From Oerskovia enterophila (GTDB lineage Bacteria; Actinomycetota; Actinomycetes; Actinomycetales; Cellulomonadaceae): a stretch of 64,000 nucleotides of DNA. The translations under genes were made by a program, and so were the position numbers. The stretch is from assembly GCF_001692445.1 (NCBI RefSeq), contig NZ_MAQA01000016.1, positions 1 through 64,000 on the forward strand, read 5' to 3'. This document shows positions 14,301 to 22,724 of the stretch, piece by piece; within the stretch, counting starts at the first letter, position 1, and the number at the start of each line of letters is the position of its first letter. Under the pieces are notes generated by a model. The model was not told the DNA's origin. It worked only from the letters and a program-made list of their open reading frames with translations, and searched no databases.

Positions 14301-14367
14301 AACCTAGGGGGGATTTGTTGCGCACGCCACTGTTTCCGGCAACAGTTCGGCAACAGAAGGACAACAG
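14301..14367 (-). promoter_or_regulatory. gluA promoter with three 11-bp direct repeats
   Basis: On the minus strand the units CTGTTGTCCTT, CTGTTGCCGAA and CTGTTGCCGGA follow each other with an exact 11-bp period (14367 down to 14335). The outermost plus-strand copies also give the palindrome ACTGTT-N6-AACAGT (14329-14346). A TAGGTT -10 hexamer lies at 14306-14301, 6 nt before the gluA ATG. Repeats of 11 bp just upstream of a promoter are the usual target layout of OmpR/PhoB-family regulators. The regulator is unknown. Confidence 0.6.
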
Positions 14368-14431
14368 ATGCCCGGCAGCCGGAGAACCAGCGTTTCGGCC
14401 GGGCGCTCGCGGCGCCGTACCCTTGACGGTG

Positions 14432-16105
14432 ATGTTCTCCACCGCCCTGCGCCCCGATGACAGCCCCGTAGCGGGTCCCTCCGACGCGCCCGAGGCGGCC
14501 GCGCCGCGGACCTACATGGTCCGCACCCTGGGTTGCCAGATGAACGTGCACGACTCCGAGCACATGGCCGGCATGCTCGAGCAGGCCGGCTACACCCGCG
14601 CGGAGGCCGCCGACGAGGCCGCGCACCGCGCGGACGTCGTCGTCATCAACACGTGCGCGGTCCGTGAGAACGCGGCCACGCGCCTGTACGGGAACCTCGG
14701 GCAGCTCGCGTCGATCAAGGCCAAGCGGCCCGGCATGCAGATCGCGGTCGGGGGCTGCCTCGCGCAGAAGGACCGGTCCGGCATCGTCGAGAAGGCCCCC
14801 TGGGTCGACGTCGTGTTCGGCACGCACAACCTCGACGCCCTGCCCGTCCTGCTCGAGCGTGCCCGGCACAACGAGGCCGCGCAGGTCGAGATCGCCGAGT
14901 CCCTCCAGGTCTTCCCCTCGACGCTGCCCACCAAGCGAGAGTCGGTCTACGCCGGCTGGGTGTCGATCAGCGTCGGGTGCAACAACACGTGCACGTTCTG
15001 CATCGTGCCGCACCTGCGCGGCAAGGAGCGCGACCGGCGCCCGGGGCAGGTCCTGGCCGAGGTCCAGGCGCTCGTCGACCAGGGCGCGATCGAGGTGACC
15101 CTGCTGGGCCAGAACGTCAACAGCTACGGCGTCGAGTTCGGCGACCGTGGGGCGTTCGCCAAGCTGCTGCGTGCGTGCGGGGAGATCGAGGGCCTCGAGC
15201 GCGTGCGCTTCACGTCCCCCCACCCCGCGGCCTTCACGGACGACGTGATCGCGGCCATGGCCGAGACCCCCAACGTCATGCCGCAGCTGCACATGCCCCT
15301 CCAGGCCGGGTCGGACCGCATCCTGCGGGCCATGCGCCGCTCCTACCGGTCGGAGAAGTTCCTGGGGATCCTCGACCGCGTGCGCGAGGCCATGCCCGAC
15401 GCGTCGATCACGACCGACCTCATCGTGGGCTTCCCGGGCGAGACCGAGGAGGACTTCGCCGAGACGCTGCGCGTCGTCGAGGCCTCCCGGTTCTCGTCGG
15501 CCTTCACGTTCCAGTACTCCCAGCGACCGGGGACCCCGGCCGCGACGTTGCCGGACCAGCTGCCCAAGGAGGTCGTCCAGGAGCGCTACGAACGGCTCCA
15601 GGCGCTCCAGGACCGGGTCAGCGCCGAGGAGTCCGCACGCCAGGTCGGGCGCACGGTCGAGGTGCTCGTGACCGAGGGGTCGGGCCGCAAGGACGGCGCG
15701 ACGCACCGCCTGACGGGCCGTGCGGCGGACAACCGTCTGGTGCACCTGGCCGTGCCCGACGACGTCGTGACCCTCATGGCCGGTCGTGCGGACGGCGACG
15801 TCCTGGCCGACGACCCGCGCCTGGCCGACGACCTGGACCCGCGCCTGCCCCGCCCCGGGGACATGGTGACCGTCGAGGTCACCCGGTCGGCTCCGTACCA
15901 CCTGGTCGCCGACTCGGCCGTCGCCGGGGCCACGGGCATCGGTGGGACCGGCACGTACTCGGTGCGCCGCACGCGCTCGGGCGACGCCTGGGTCGCGCGC
16001 GAGAAGACGCGCCTGGGGGGCGGCGACGACCACGGGCACTCGCACGGGGCGCCTGCAGCCGGTGGCCCGGTCAGCCTGGGACTGCCGAGCCTGCGACGTC
16101 CCTGA
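14432..16105 (+). CDS. miaB: tRNA-2-methylthio-N6-dimethylallyladenosine synthase MiaB
   Basis: Radical-SAM methylthiotransferase that converts i6A37 to ms2i6A37 in tRNA, acting after MiaA. 557 residues. The N-terminal UPF0004 domain supplies Cys35, Cys75 and Cys109 for one 4Fe-4S cluster; the radical-SAM motif GCNNTCTFC supplies Cys183, 187 and 190 for the other; a TRAM domain lies near the C-terminus, and a His/Gly-rich tail (DDHGHSHG) is present. Start: ATG 14432 or the adjoining GTG 14429. TACCCT lies 5 nt before the GTG, and no Shine-Dalgarno is visible, so a leaderless message is likely. Its partner miaA is 6.6 kb downstream on the same strand. Confidence 0.95.
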   Translation: MFSTALRPDDSPVAGPSDAPEAAAPRTYMVRTLGCQMNVHDSEHMAGMLEQAGYTRAEAADEAAHRADVVVINTCAVRENAATRLYGNLGQLASIKAKRPGMQIAVGGCLAQKDRSGIVEKAPWVDVVFGTHNLDALPVLLERARHNEAAQVEIAESLQVFPSTLPTKRESVYAGWVSISVGCNNTCTFCIVPHLRGKERDRRPGQVLAEVQALVDQGAIEVTLLGQNVNSYGVEFGDRGAFAKLLRACGEIEGLERVRFTSPHPAAFTDDVIAAMAETPNVMPQLHMPLQAGSDRILRAMRRSYRSEKFLGILDRVREAMPDASITTDLIVGFPGETEEDFAETLRVVEASRFSSAFTFQYSQRPGTPAATLPDQLPKEVVQERYERLQALQDRVSAEESARQVGRTVEVLVTEGSGRKDGATHRLTGRAADNRLVHLAVPDDVVTLMAGRADGDVLADDPRLADDLDPRLPRPGDMVTVEVTRSAPYHLVADSAVAGATGIGGTGTYSVRRTRSGDAWVAREKTRLGGGDDHGHSHGAPAAGGPVSLGLPSLRRP

Positions 16106-16112
16106 GCAGGTG

Positions 16113-16140
16113 TGCGGGCTCGTCGACCGACGAACCCGCA
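16113..16140. terminator. Bidirectional terminator between miaB and ybjN pair
   Basis: Arms at 16113-16125 and 16128-16140 pair over 13 positions with one mismatch and a tight loop, 8 bp after the miaB stop. It lies between convergent genes and can serve both strands. Confidence 0.65.
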
Positions 16141-16186
16141 CGCGGAGGTCCACGCCTCAGGACCCCGCGCCCTGCCGGAGATCGCC

Positions 16187-16690
16187 TCAGACCGGCGGGA
16201 GCTGACCGCCGATCGTGTTGAACAGCTGGACCGCGGTTCCGAGCCCGCACGAGACGACCTGACCGAGCTGGTCGTCGGTCGCTCCTCGTTCGAGGTCGAC
16301 CGAGACCTCGGCGTACAGCGCCAGCCCCTGGCTCTCCTCGCGGACGTAGACCTTGGGCCAGATGCGTTCGCGGTTCCAGTCGTTGACTGCCTGGAGCACG
16401 GCGAGGCGTGAGGTGACAGGCAGGGTCGTGGACCAGCGACCGCGGACCTGGAGGATCTCCTGGTGCTCGCCGAGCAGCAGGAACCAGAACCGGTTGCCGT
16501 CCCAGGTCCCGGTGACGTCGCCGTCGTCGTCGATGCGGAAGTGGTAGCCGCGCCGCGAGAGGTAGTCGCCGATGCGTCGTGTCGACAGGGGGGTGGGGAG
16601 CTCGACGTCGATCGGCACGTCGTCCACGGGCTTGGGCCGGTGGTTGCCGAACAGGCGCGCGAGCCAGCTGGTGCGGGGGGTGGGGCTCAT
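16187..16690 (-). CDS. YbjN domain protein, second of a coupled pair
   Basis: 167-residue YbjN-family protein. It opens MSPTPRTSWLARLFG, then ELPTPLSTRRIGDYLSRRGY, RIDDDGDVTGTWDGNRFWF, EILQVRGRW, NDWNRERIWPKVYV and YAEVSVDLERGATDDQLGQ, the conserved core shared with the genes at 16687 and 22019. YbjN proteins have a type III secretion chaperone-like fold; roles in stress tolerance and motility are reported in Escherichia coli, but the mechanism is not known. ATG 16690 overlaps the preceding stop by 4 nt, so the pair is cotranslated and may heterodimerise (inference). Confidence 0.85.
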   Translation of the reverse strand: MSPTPRTSWLARLFGNHRPKPVDDVPIDVELPTPLSTRRIGDYLSRRGYHFRIDDDGDVTGTWDGNRFWFLLLGEHQEILQVRGRWSTTLPVTSRLAVLQAVNDWNRERIWPKVYVREESQGLALYAEVSVDLERGATDDQLGQVVSCGLGTAVQLFNTIGGQLPPV

Positions 16691-17367
16691 GGTGCCGACC
16701 TCGCAGGGTCCGGGTAGAACTCGTCGAGCGCGTCGAAGAACATGGACCCGGTCGACAGGCCGCACTGGAGCAGCTGGTCGAGCTGGTCGTCGTTGACGCC
16801 GTGCTCCAGGTCCACCGTGACCTCGGTGAAGACGTGGACCATGCCGTTGTCGCGCACGCGCGTGTAGGCCTTGGGCCAGATGCGGTCGGCGTTCCACTCG
16901 TTGCAGAACTCGAGGATCTCCTCGAGGCGCTCGATCGTGATGTCCCTGTTCCACTGGCCGCGCACCTGCAGGATCTCCTGGTGCGTGCCGAAGAGCAGGA
17001 AGTAGAAGAGCCGCCCGTGCCACAGCCCGCCGACGTCGTCCTCGGCGTCGATGAAGTAGCTGTACCCGGAGTCGGCGATCCACTCGAGCACGCGCCCGCG
17101 TCGCAGGGGCGTGGGGATCTGGTCATGGTCGATGTCGGCGATCATGGTCCCGCCGAGCTCACGGAGCAGGAGGCTCTCGACCGAGGCGTGGAGCGCCGCG
17201 TCGTCGAGCGACGGTGCGGCCGTGCCGTCAGGTCCTGCGGGGGCGCCCTCGTCCGGGCCGCTGTCGCCGCCCTGTCCGTCCGCGCCGCCCTGTCCCGACC
17301 GGTCGCCCGGCTCGGGACGGTCCCCTCGTCCGGAATGGTGTCCCCGTCTGCCGCCGAAGAACCTCAT
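16687..17367 (-). CDS. YbjN domain protein, first of a coupled pair
   Basis: 226 residues. The first 55 or so are a disordered Gly/Asp/Arg-rich tail. The rest is a YbjN domain: IPTPLRRGRVLEWIADSGY, FIDAEDDVGGLWHGRLFYF, EILQVRGQW, NEWNADRIWPKAYT and FTEVTVDLEHGVNDDQLDQ. The ILQVRGxW and RIWPKxY cores are shared with the two paralogues in this window. ATG 17367 has TAGGGT exactly 6 nt upstream on its strand, indicating a leaderless mRNA. Divergent from the LigB-like gene, with about 60 bp for both promoters. Confidence 0.85.
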   Translation of the reverse strand: MRFFGGRRGHHSGRGDRPEPGDRSGQGGADGQGGDSGPDEGAPAGPDGTAAPSLDDAALHASVESLLLRELGGTMIADIDHDQIPTPLRRGRVLEWIADSGYSYFIDAEDDVGGLWHGRLFYFLLFGTHQEILQVRGQWNRDITIERLEEILEFCNEWNADRIWPKAYTRVRDNGMVHVFTEVTVDLEHGVNDDQLDQLLQCGLSTGSMFFDALDEFYPDPARSAP

Positions 17368-17426
17368 GGGCCCACCCTACCTGCGCCCGGCGCGGATCGT
17401 CCTGCCCGCGGGGTAGCGTGGCGCGC

Positions 17427-18053
17427 GTGATCGTCCGTGCCGTCGCCCTGCCTGGAACCCCCCTCCTCGTCCCCGGTGTCGCCGGGAGCGCCGTGGTGCT
17501 CGCGGACACGCGTGCCCACGTGCTCGGTGCGTTCCAGGACCTCGCAGCGCACGTGGACCGGGTGGTCGTGGTGGTCGTCGCGGCCAGCGGGACGGCGGGC
17601 CGTCACGACGTCCTGCGTCCGGCGCTCGAGGCGGTCGGCGTCGAGCCGCGCTGGTGGGGGTGGGCGCCCGCCCCGGGTGCGCAGGGGCTGCCCGCCGCCG
17701 GGCTCGCCGGGTCAGTCGGGCTGCTGGCGCTCGCGGCTGCCGGGTGGGACGGACCGGTCGAGGTCGTCGAGCTCGAGGCCGGCCGACCTGCGGGCGAGGC
17801 CGGCCGCCTGGTGCGTGCGCTCGCGCAGGAGCCCGGTGCGGGCCTCGTGGTGGTGACGAGCACCGTGCCCGACGCCGCCGCTCGCGCGGGCGGCCCGGCG
17901 GCGGACTCGCACGGCGCGGCCCGAGAGGTCGAGCGCGAGGTGCTCGGCGCCCTGGGCGACGCGTTCGAGGAGGTCGTCGAGCGGTCGGTGGGGGAGTACG
18001 AGCACCGCACGTACGAGGTCGTGAGGTTCGTCGGCGCCCCGGCCGGTCGGTGA
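17427..18053 (+). CDS. Class III extradiol dioxygenase subunit B-like protein
   Basis: 208-residue protein beginning VIVRAVALPGTPLLVPGVAG, which resembles the HPPLLVPE opening of actinobacterial proteins with a LigB-like fold encoded close to miaA. The usual catalytic His of that opening is replaced (ALPGTPLL), and few other histidines are present, so dioxygenase activity is doubtful. It is Ala/Val/Gly rich without clear membrane segments. GTG 17427 is chosen from homology and because TAGCGT lies 7 nt upstream. In Mycobacterium a gene of this kind lies directly before miaA; here the HSP90 operon intervenes. Confidence 0.65.
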   Translation: MIVRAVALPGTPLLVPGVAGSAVVLADTRAHVLGAFQDLAAHVDRVVVVVVAASGTAGRHDVLRPALEAVGVEPRWWGWAPAPGAQGLPAAGLAGSVGLLALAAAGWDGPVEVVELEAGRPAGEAGRLVRALAQEPGAGLVVVTSTVPDAAARAGGPAADSHGAAREVEREVLGALGDAFEEVVERSVGEYEHRTYEVVRFVGAPAGR

Positions 18054-18070
18054 GTCGCCGACCGGCCGGG
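18038..18070. terminator. Bidirectional terminator
   Basis: A perfect 13-bp stem (18038-18050 with 18058-18070) with a 7-nt loop overlaps the stop codon of the LigB-like gene and sits 8 bp from the stop of the convergent repeat-protein gene. Confidence 0.7.
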
Positions 18071-18078
18071 AGCGTTCG

Positions 18079-20112
18079 CTAGCGCTCGCTCAGCGTCGCC
18101 GCGACCTGCGCGGCGGCGTCCTCGCGGCCCAGCCCGTGCAGGATCGCGACGAGCTCGTTGCCCACGCTCGCCCGCGACCGCTGGTCGCGCGCGAGCCGGA
18201 ACCCGTCGATCGCCGACTCGAGCACGTCGACGGCACCCTCCGGGTCGCCCGCCTCCGCGCGCGTCGTCCCGGCGAGCCAGAACGCGTGCGCGGCCCCCGG
18301 GAGGTCACCGGCCCGGGCGTACTCCTCGGCGACGGCCTCGGCTGCTGCCGACGCCTGCTCGTGCTCGCCCGTCGAGGCGAGCAGCCGGGCCCGGGTGTCC
18401 GAGAGCTCACGGCGCTCGCGGGACCTGGCGTCCGCGCGGGACGACGGTTCGTCGCCCGTTCCGTCGGGGCCACCCGGCTCGTCGCCGGCCGCACCCGCGC
18501 CTCCGGCCGCGGCGCCGAAGGGGCCGCCCAGGTCCGTGAGCTCCTTCTCGACCGCGACCAGGCCCACGAGCGGGTCTCCCGCGCGGGCCGACGACCGGGC
18601 GTAGGCCCGCGCGACCTGGCCCCTGAACTCCGGCCCGACCCCGCCCGCGCGCAGCAGGGCCACGGCGCGAGGGAACGCGGTCAGCGCCCCGGCGAGGTCC
18701 TGCTCGAGAGCGGCGATCTGCGCGGCCTCCGCCAGGGCGAAGCCGGCGTCGGCCAGCAGCCCCTGGGCCTCGAACGTCGCCGCGGCCTGCTGGTACAGCA
18801 ACGCCGCGGACGCCGGGTCCGTCGCCGCTGCCTCGCTCGCGCGGGCGACGAGCTCGGGGCCCGTGGCGCCTCCTCCCGTGCGCGCCGTAGCGGCCGAGGC
18901 GGTGCTCGCAGTCGGTGCGCCGCCCGGCCCCGGCTCCCCGACGCCTACCGGCGCGGCGGCGTCGGGCACCGCACGGTCCGTCACCGGTGCGGATGACAGC
19001 GCACCCGAAGGAGCCGTCAGCACGCTCAGGCTCACGGGCAGGACGGTCGGGGTGCTCGCCCACACCGTCTCGGTCCGCCGCGTCGCGGCGTCCGTGCCGT
19101 TGCGCGCGTCGAAGGCCGTCGCGAGCTCGAGGGCCTGGGAACGGATCCAGGCGTCGAGCCCCGCGACCGTCGAGGCCGGGACCTCGCGCAGCGCGAGGCT
19201 CCGGTCCCCGTGCTCGCGGGACAGCAGCGCGGTCGCGGCCCCGACGCTGAGCAGGAACGACCACCGGTCCCGCGGGGAGTCGGCGGACAGCAGGCTGTCC
19301 TGCTGCTCCTCGAGGCGACCGATCGCCCGCTCGTCGTTGCCCGTCCGCGCCAGGAACTCGATGTGCCGTCCCTGGGGGCCGGTCATCGCCACGCCGTTGT
19401 CGAGGTGCCGCAGACCTCGGCGGTGGGTGGTCGCGGCCTTGTCCGCGCGTCCCTGCTCGAGGTAGGCGAGCTGGAGGTGGGAGAGCATGTCGCCCGGCTC
19501 GGTGGCGCACTCGGGCGACCCGGCCAGCACGGTCTCGAGGAGGCGGACCCCCTCGTCGGTGCGACCGACGTCGAACAGGTAGGCGGCACGGTCCCCGGGC
19601 TCGCAGGCCTCGCACTGGGAGAAGTCGTCGCGCGGCGTGGCGACCCACGCCTCGTACGCGGCCGCGACGGCCTGCGTCCCGCGCGAACGCTCCCACTGGA
19701 AGCGGGACATGGTCACGGCGTTCATGCCGTTGCCCGCGACCGCGTACCGGCGCTCCATGTCGTCGAGCGTGCGGTCGATCTGCGCGGCCGGGACGGCCGG
19801 GAAGTCCATGAGGTTGCCGACCATCCACTTGAACGACCAGAAGAGCGAGTGCGCATCCTGCTCGTCGAAGTGCTCGGGATGCTCGTCCCACCACCGCAGG
19901 AGCTGGGTGAACGGCAGGTAGGCCTTGGTGACCTCGTTGCCCCACACGTAGGACTCGACCAGGACGAACAGCGCGTAGGCACGAGCCTCGACCGGGCCGT
20001 TCGCCGTGATCTCGTCGAGCTCGCCGGCCGCCGCGGTGCTCCGGGCGATCCCGTAGGGCAGGTCGCGGATGCGGGACAGGGCCCCGTTGGCCTCGTGGAC
20101 CGAGCGGGTCAT
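18079..20112 (-). CDS. Helical-repeat (TPR-like) protein coupled to HSP90
   Basis: 677 residues, mostly helical, with no catalytic motif I recognise. Two blocks are visible. The N-terminal half (about 1-320) has aromatic-rich helices (YALFVLVESYVWGNEVTKAY, HSLFWSFKWMVGNLMDFP) and repeat-like stretches such as DVGRTDEGVRLLETVLAGSP and LQLAYLEQGRADKAATTHRR. The C-terminal half (about 410-677) has further repeats (ALLYQQAAATFEAQGLLADA, HAFWLAGTTRAEAGDPEGAV) of tetratricopeptide character. The two are joined by an Ala/Pro/Gly linker. An ECEAC-like CEACEPGD segment lies near 168. ATG 20112 overlaps the HSP90 stop. Repeat proteins are classic HSP90 partners in eukaryotes, so a cochaperone or client-recruiting role is a reasonable inference. 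Confidence 0.7.
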   Translation of the reverse strand: MTRSVHEANGALSRIRDLPYGIARSTAAAGELDEITANGPVEARAYALFVLVESYVWGNEVTKAYLPFTQLLRWWDEHPEHFDEQDAHSLFWSFKWMVGNLMDFPAVPAAQIDRTLDDMERRYAVAGNGMNAVTMSRFQWERSRGTQAVAAAYEAWVATPRDDFSQCEACEPGDRAAYLFDVGRTDEGVRLLETVLAGSPECATEPGDMLSHLQLAYLEQGRADKAATTHRRGLRHLDNGVAMTGPQGRHIEFLARTGNDERAIGRLEEQQDSLLSADSPRDRWSFLLSVGAATALLSREHGDRSLALREVPASTVAGLDAWIRSQALELATAFDARNGTDAATRRTETVWASTPTVLPVSLSVLTAPSGALSSAPVTDRAVPDAAAPVGVGEPGPGGAPTASTASAATARTGGGATGPELVARASEAAATDPASAALLYQQAAATFEAQGLLADAGFALAEAAQIAALEQDLAGALTAFPRAVALLRAGGVGPEFRGQVARAYARSSARAGDPLVGLVAVEKELTDLGGPFGAAAGGAGAAGDEPGGPDGTGDEPSSRADARSRERRELSDTRARLLASTGEHEQASAAAEAVAEEYARAGDLPGAAHAFWLAGTTRAEAGDPEGAVDVLESAIDGFRLARDQRSRASVGNELVAILHGLGREDAAAQVAATLSER

Positions 20113-22022
20113 CGGTTCTCCTCCAGGGGTGTGGTGCCGGGGCGCAGCGCGCGGTCGAGCAATACCGCGAGCGAGCCGTTCATGAGGGTCGCCTCGGAGG
20201 ACCGCAGGGGTCGTCCGGACAGGAGCAGGGCCGTGACGTAGAGCGACTGGGCACCCGCCTCACGGACCTGCGGGTCCGTGGTCGCGAGGAGGGAACGGAC
20301 CGTGTCGTTGGTGTCGTTGAGCACGAGCTGGCGCGAGCGCGCAGGGCCCGAGAGCTCGGCGAGCACCTGGCCCCAGAGGTCGTCGGCGGCCTCGACCGTC
20401 GCCCGGGCCTCGCGCTCGTGGTCGCCGTCGCGGTCGTGCAGGAGCATCGCGGGCAGCACCGAGGGCTCGTAGGCCCGGACGATCACCTCGCAGTCCTGGG
20501 GCGCGAGCGCGGCGTCGATCGCCTGCACCGTGCCGGCGATCTCGAGCTCGCGCAGCGGGTCGACCTCCAGCAGCGCCTGGGACACGTCGCTCGAGGTCAC
20601 GGGCGACAGCCGCCACCGGGGGAAGCGGTTCGAGATGCGCTCGAGCAGGTCCGCGTCGTAGACGTACCCGCCGTTGACGAGCCCGAGCCCCTGGGCCGCG
20701 GCGACCGGCGCGACACGCCGGAACTCCTCGACGCTGGGGGTCCACAGCAGGCGCGCGCCCTCGGGGAGCGCCGCCTGCAGGTCCGTGAGCGTGCCCGTGC
20801 CCTCGGTCGTCTCGAACGGGAGCACCCGGGCCGCGAGGTCCAGCATGTCGTCGTCCTGGAGCGCGAGGGCGCGGACCGCGAGGTGGTGCACCCGCAGGAA
20901 CGCGCGGCCCGCGGGGGAGTCCTCGGCGAGCGTGGCCAGCGCCCACGCCCGGACCTGGGCTCCGAGGGCCTCTCGCGTCGCGAGCAGGACCTCGTCCTCG
21001 TAGAGCCCCTCGCGCGACGCGGTGGGGCGCAGCGCCGAGGCGTCGAGCACGCAGCGCACGAAGAACGCCCAGGGCGGCAGCAGGTCGTCGACCTTGGTGC
21101 CCAGAAGCATGCGCTTGAGATACACGCGATGGCTCGAGGGGGTGGTCGGTGACACCGCGGCGGGCAGGACGTACGCGACCCCGCTCAGGCCCGCGACGGG
21201 GATGTCGAGGTCGATTCTGGCGAGAGGGGTGAATCCGAGCGTCTGCTCGGCGTAGCGCGTGAGGGCCGCGTCGCGCTCGGCAGGGGTGGCGTGCCGCTCC
21301 TGCCAGGGCAGCTCGCGGCCGCTGAGGCGCCGCCAGACCGTGCGCGCGTCCCCGTCGACGGCTGACGAGCCCCGCGGACCCGGCGTGCCGTCGTCGAGGT
21401 CGAGGCGGACCTCGACCTGGAGGTCCACGGGCAGCAGCGACCCGAAGTCCTGGGCGAGGGCCGTGACGGTCGCCGGGGCGAGCCAGTGATCCATGTCGCG
21501 GCGTGGGCGCAGGCGGACGATGCTCCCGGGCTCGGCAGGGACCGTGGGGTCGTCCGCCGCGACCTCGGTCAGCTCGTAGCTGCCGTCCGCGAAACCGCGC
21601 CAGCGCACCGGGGCTGGAGCCTCGCCGTCGGGCCGGGAGCGCGCCGAGCGCGACGTGAGCTCGATCTCGTCGGCGACCATGAACGCGGACAGGAGACCGA
21701 TCCCGAACTGGCCCAGGAACTCCTCGCGGCCCGTGCCGAGCTCGACGTCGCGCTTGGAGCTGCGACCGATCGTGGCCAGCAGCTCACCGGCCTCGGCGAG
21801 CGTCAGCCCCACCCCGGAGTCGGCGACCTCGAGCCCGCCGTCGGGCAGCGGCCGGAGCCGGATCGTCGCGGGCGCGTCCTCGCCCGCGAGCCCGCGCCGC
21901 GCGGTGATGGCGTCCACGCCGTTCTGCAGGAGCTCGCGGAGGTAGACGCGAGGGCTCGAGTACAGGTGACGTGCCAGGAGGTCGACGACCCCGTGCAGGT
22001 CGACCTGGAACGTGCTCGTCAA
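20109..22022 (-). CDS. htpG: HSP90 family chaperone (HtpG-like)
   Basis: ATP-dependent molecular chaperone, 637 residues, close to the usual 620-640. The GHKL ATPase motifs are intact: N-box RELLQNGVDAI (Glu30, Asn34, Asp37), DSGVGL (68-73) and GQFGIGLLSAF (from 104). The middle domain has RVYLKRMLLGTKVDDLLPPW and CVLDASALRPTASREGLYED. The C-terminal dimerisation part is divergent. HSP90 sequences begin a few residues before the FQVDLHGVVDLL helix, so TTG 22022 is the best start; it overlaps the YbjN stop in a TTGA. It diverges clearly from typical HtpG and belongs to an actinobacterial subgroup. The chaperone gene lies between YbjN and a TPR-like protein, a probable functional unit. Confidence 0.9.
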   Translation of the reverse strand: MTSTFQVDLHGVVDLLARHLYSSPRVYLRELLQNGVDAITARRGLAGEDAPATIRLRPLPDGGLEVADSGVGLTLAEAGELLATIGRSSKRDVELGTGREEFLGQFGIGLLSAFMVADEIELTSRSARSRPDGEAPAPVRWRGFADGSYELTEVAADDPTVPAEPGSIVRLRPRRDMDHWLAPATVTALAQDFGSLLPVDLQVEVRLDLDDGTPGPRGSSAVDGDARTVWRRLSGRELPWQERHATPAERDAALTRYAEQTLGFTPLARIDLDIPVAGLSGVAYVLPAAVSPTTPSSHRVYLKRMLLGTKVDDLLPPWAFFVRCVLDASALRPTASREGLYEDEVLLATREALGAQVRAWALATLAEDSPAGRAFLRVHHLAVRALALQDDDMLDLAARVLPFETTEGTGTLTDLQAALPEGARLLWTPSVEEFRRVAPVAAAQGLGLVNGGYVYDADLLERISNRFPRWRLSPVTSSDVSQALLEVDPLRELEIAGTVQAIDAALAPQDCEVIVRAYEPSVLPAMLLHDRDGDHEREARATVEAADDLWGQVLAELSGPARSRQLVLNDTNDTVRSLLATTDPQVREAGAQSLYVTALLLSGRPLRSSEATLMNGSLAVLLDRALRPGTTPLEENR

Positions 22023-22519
22023 AGCGGGCGGTCCTCGACGTAGACGTTCGCGTCCGCGGGACCGGCGTCCGGGGCGGGGAAGCGCTCGTCGAGCTGCTCG
22101 AAGAACTGCAGGCCGGAGAACAGACCGCACTCGACGAGCTGCCCGAGCTGGTCGTCCGCGACACCGAACTCGAGGTCCGTCGAGACCTCGGCGTAGACGC
22201 CGAGCTGGTCCCCCTCGACGCGCGAGTAGACCTTGGGCCAGATCTTGCTCTGGTTGACCTCGTTGGCGAGCAGCGCCACCTGCGCCTGGTCGGCGGCCGA
22301 GAGCGTGCGGCTCCACCGGCCGCGGACCTGCAGGATCTCGTCCTTGGTCCCCATCACGAAGAAGTAGAAGACGTTGCCGTCCCAGCTGCCGCCCAGGTCG
22401 CCGTCGTCGTCGATGCCGTAGTTCCAGCCCTTGCTCGTGAGGATCGCCTCGATGCGGTCCCGCGAGAGCGGTGCGTTCGCGGGCGGAAGGGTCTCGTCCG
22501 GCTTGGAGAAGAAGCTCAT
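22019..22519 (-). CDS. YbjN domain protein, first gene of HSP90 operon
   Basis: 166-residue YbjN protein. It begins MSFFSKPDETLPPANAPLSR and carries IEAILTSKGWNYGIDDDGD, GSWDGNVFYFFVMGTKDEIL, QVRGRW, EVNQSKIWPKVYSR and YAEVSTDLEFGVADDQLGQ, matching the other two paralogues over the whole domain. The chaperone-like fold of YbjN and the coupling to HSP90 suggest a role in client handling or stress. A GAGGAA Shine-Dalgarno precedes ATG 22519. Its stop overlaps the TTG of the HSP90 gene. It diverges from miaA across about 205 bp that hold promoters only. Confidence 0.87.
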   Translation of the reverse strand: MSFFSKPDETLPPANAPLSRDRIEAILTSKGWNYGIDDDGDLGGSWDGNVFYFFVMGTKDEILQVRGRWSRTLSAADQAQVALLANEVNQSKIWPKVYSRVEGDQLGVYAEVSTDLEFGVADDQLGQLVECGLFSGLQFFEQLDERFPAPDAGPADANVYVEDRPL

Positions 22520-22724
22520 GTCTCGATTCCTCGTCGTGTCGTGGGGCGCGCAGGGCAGCGCGGGGCGGAGCGTGACGTACCGGGCTGCCGGTGGCCACCC
22601 GAGGAGCCTACGCAGGTCCACCCACACAGGGACAGGGGCGACACAAGGGGCAGCCCGCCTGCGCGGAGCCCTGCCCCGAGCCGGGGCGGGGCACCGAGGC
22701 TCGCCCGCCGGGTACGGTTCTCGG

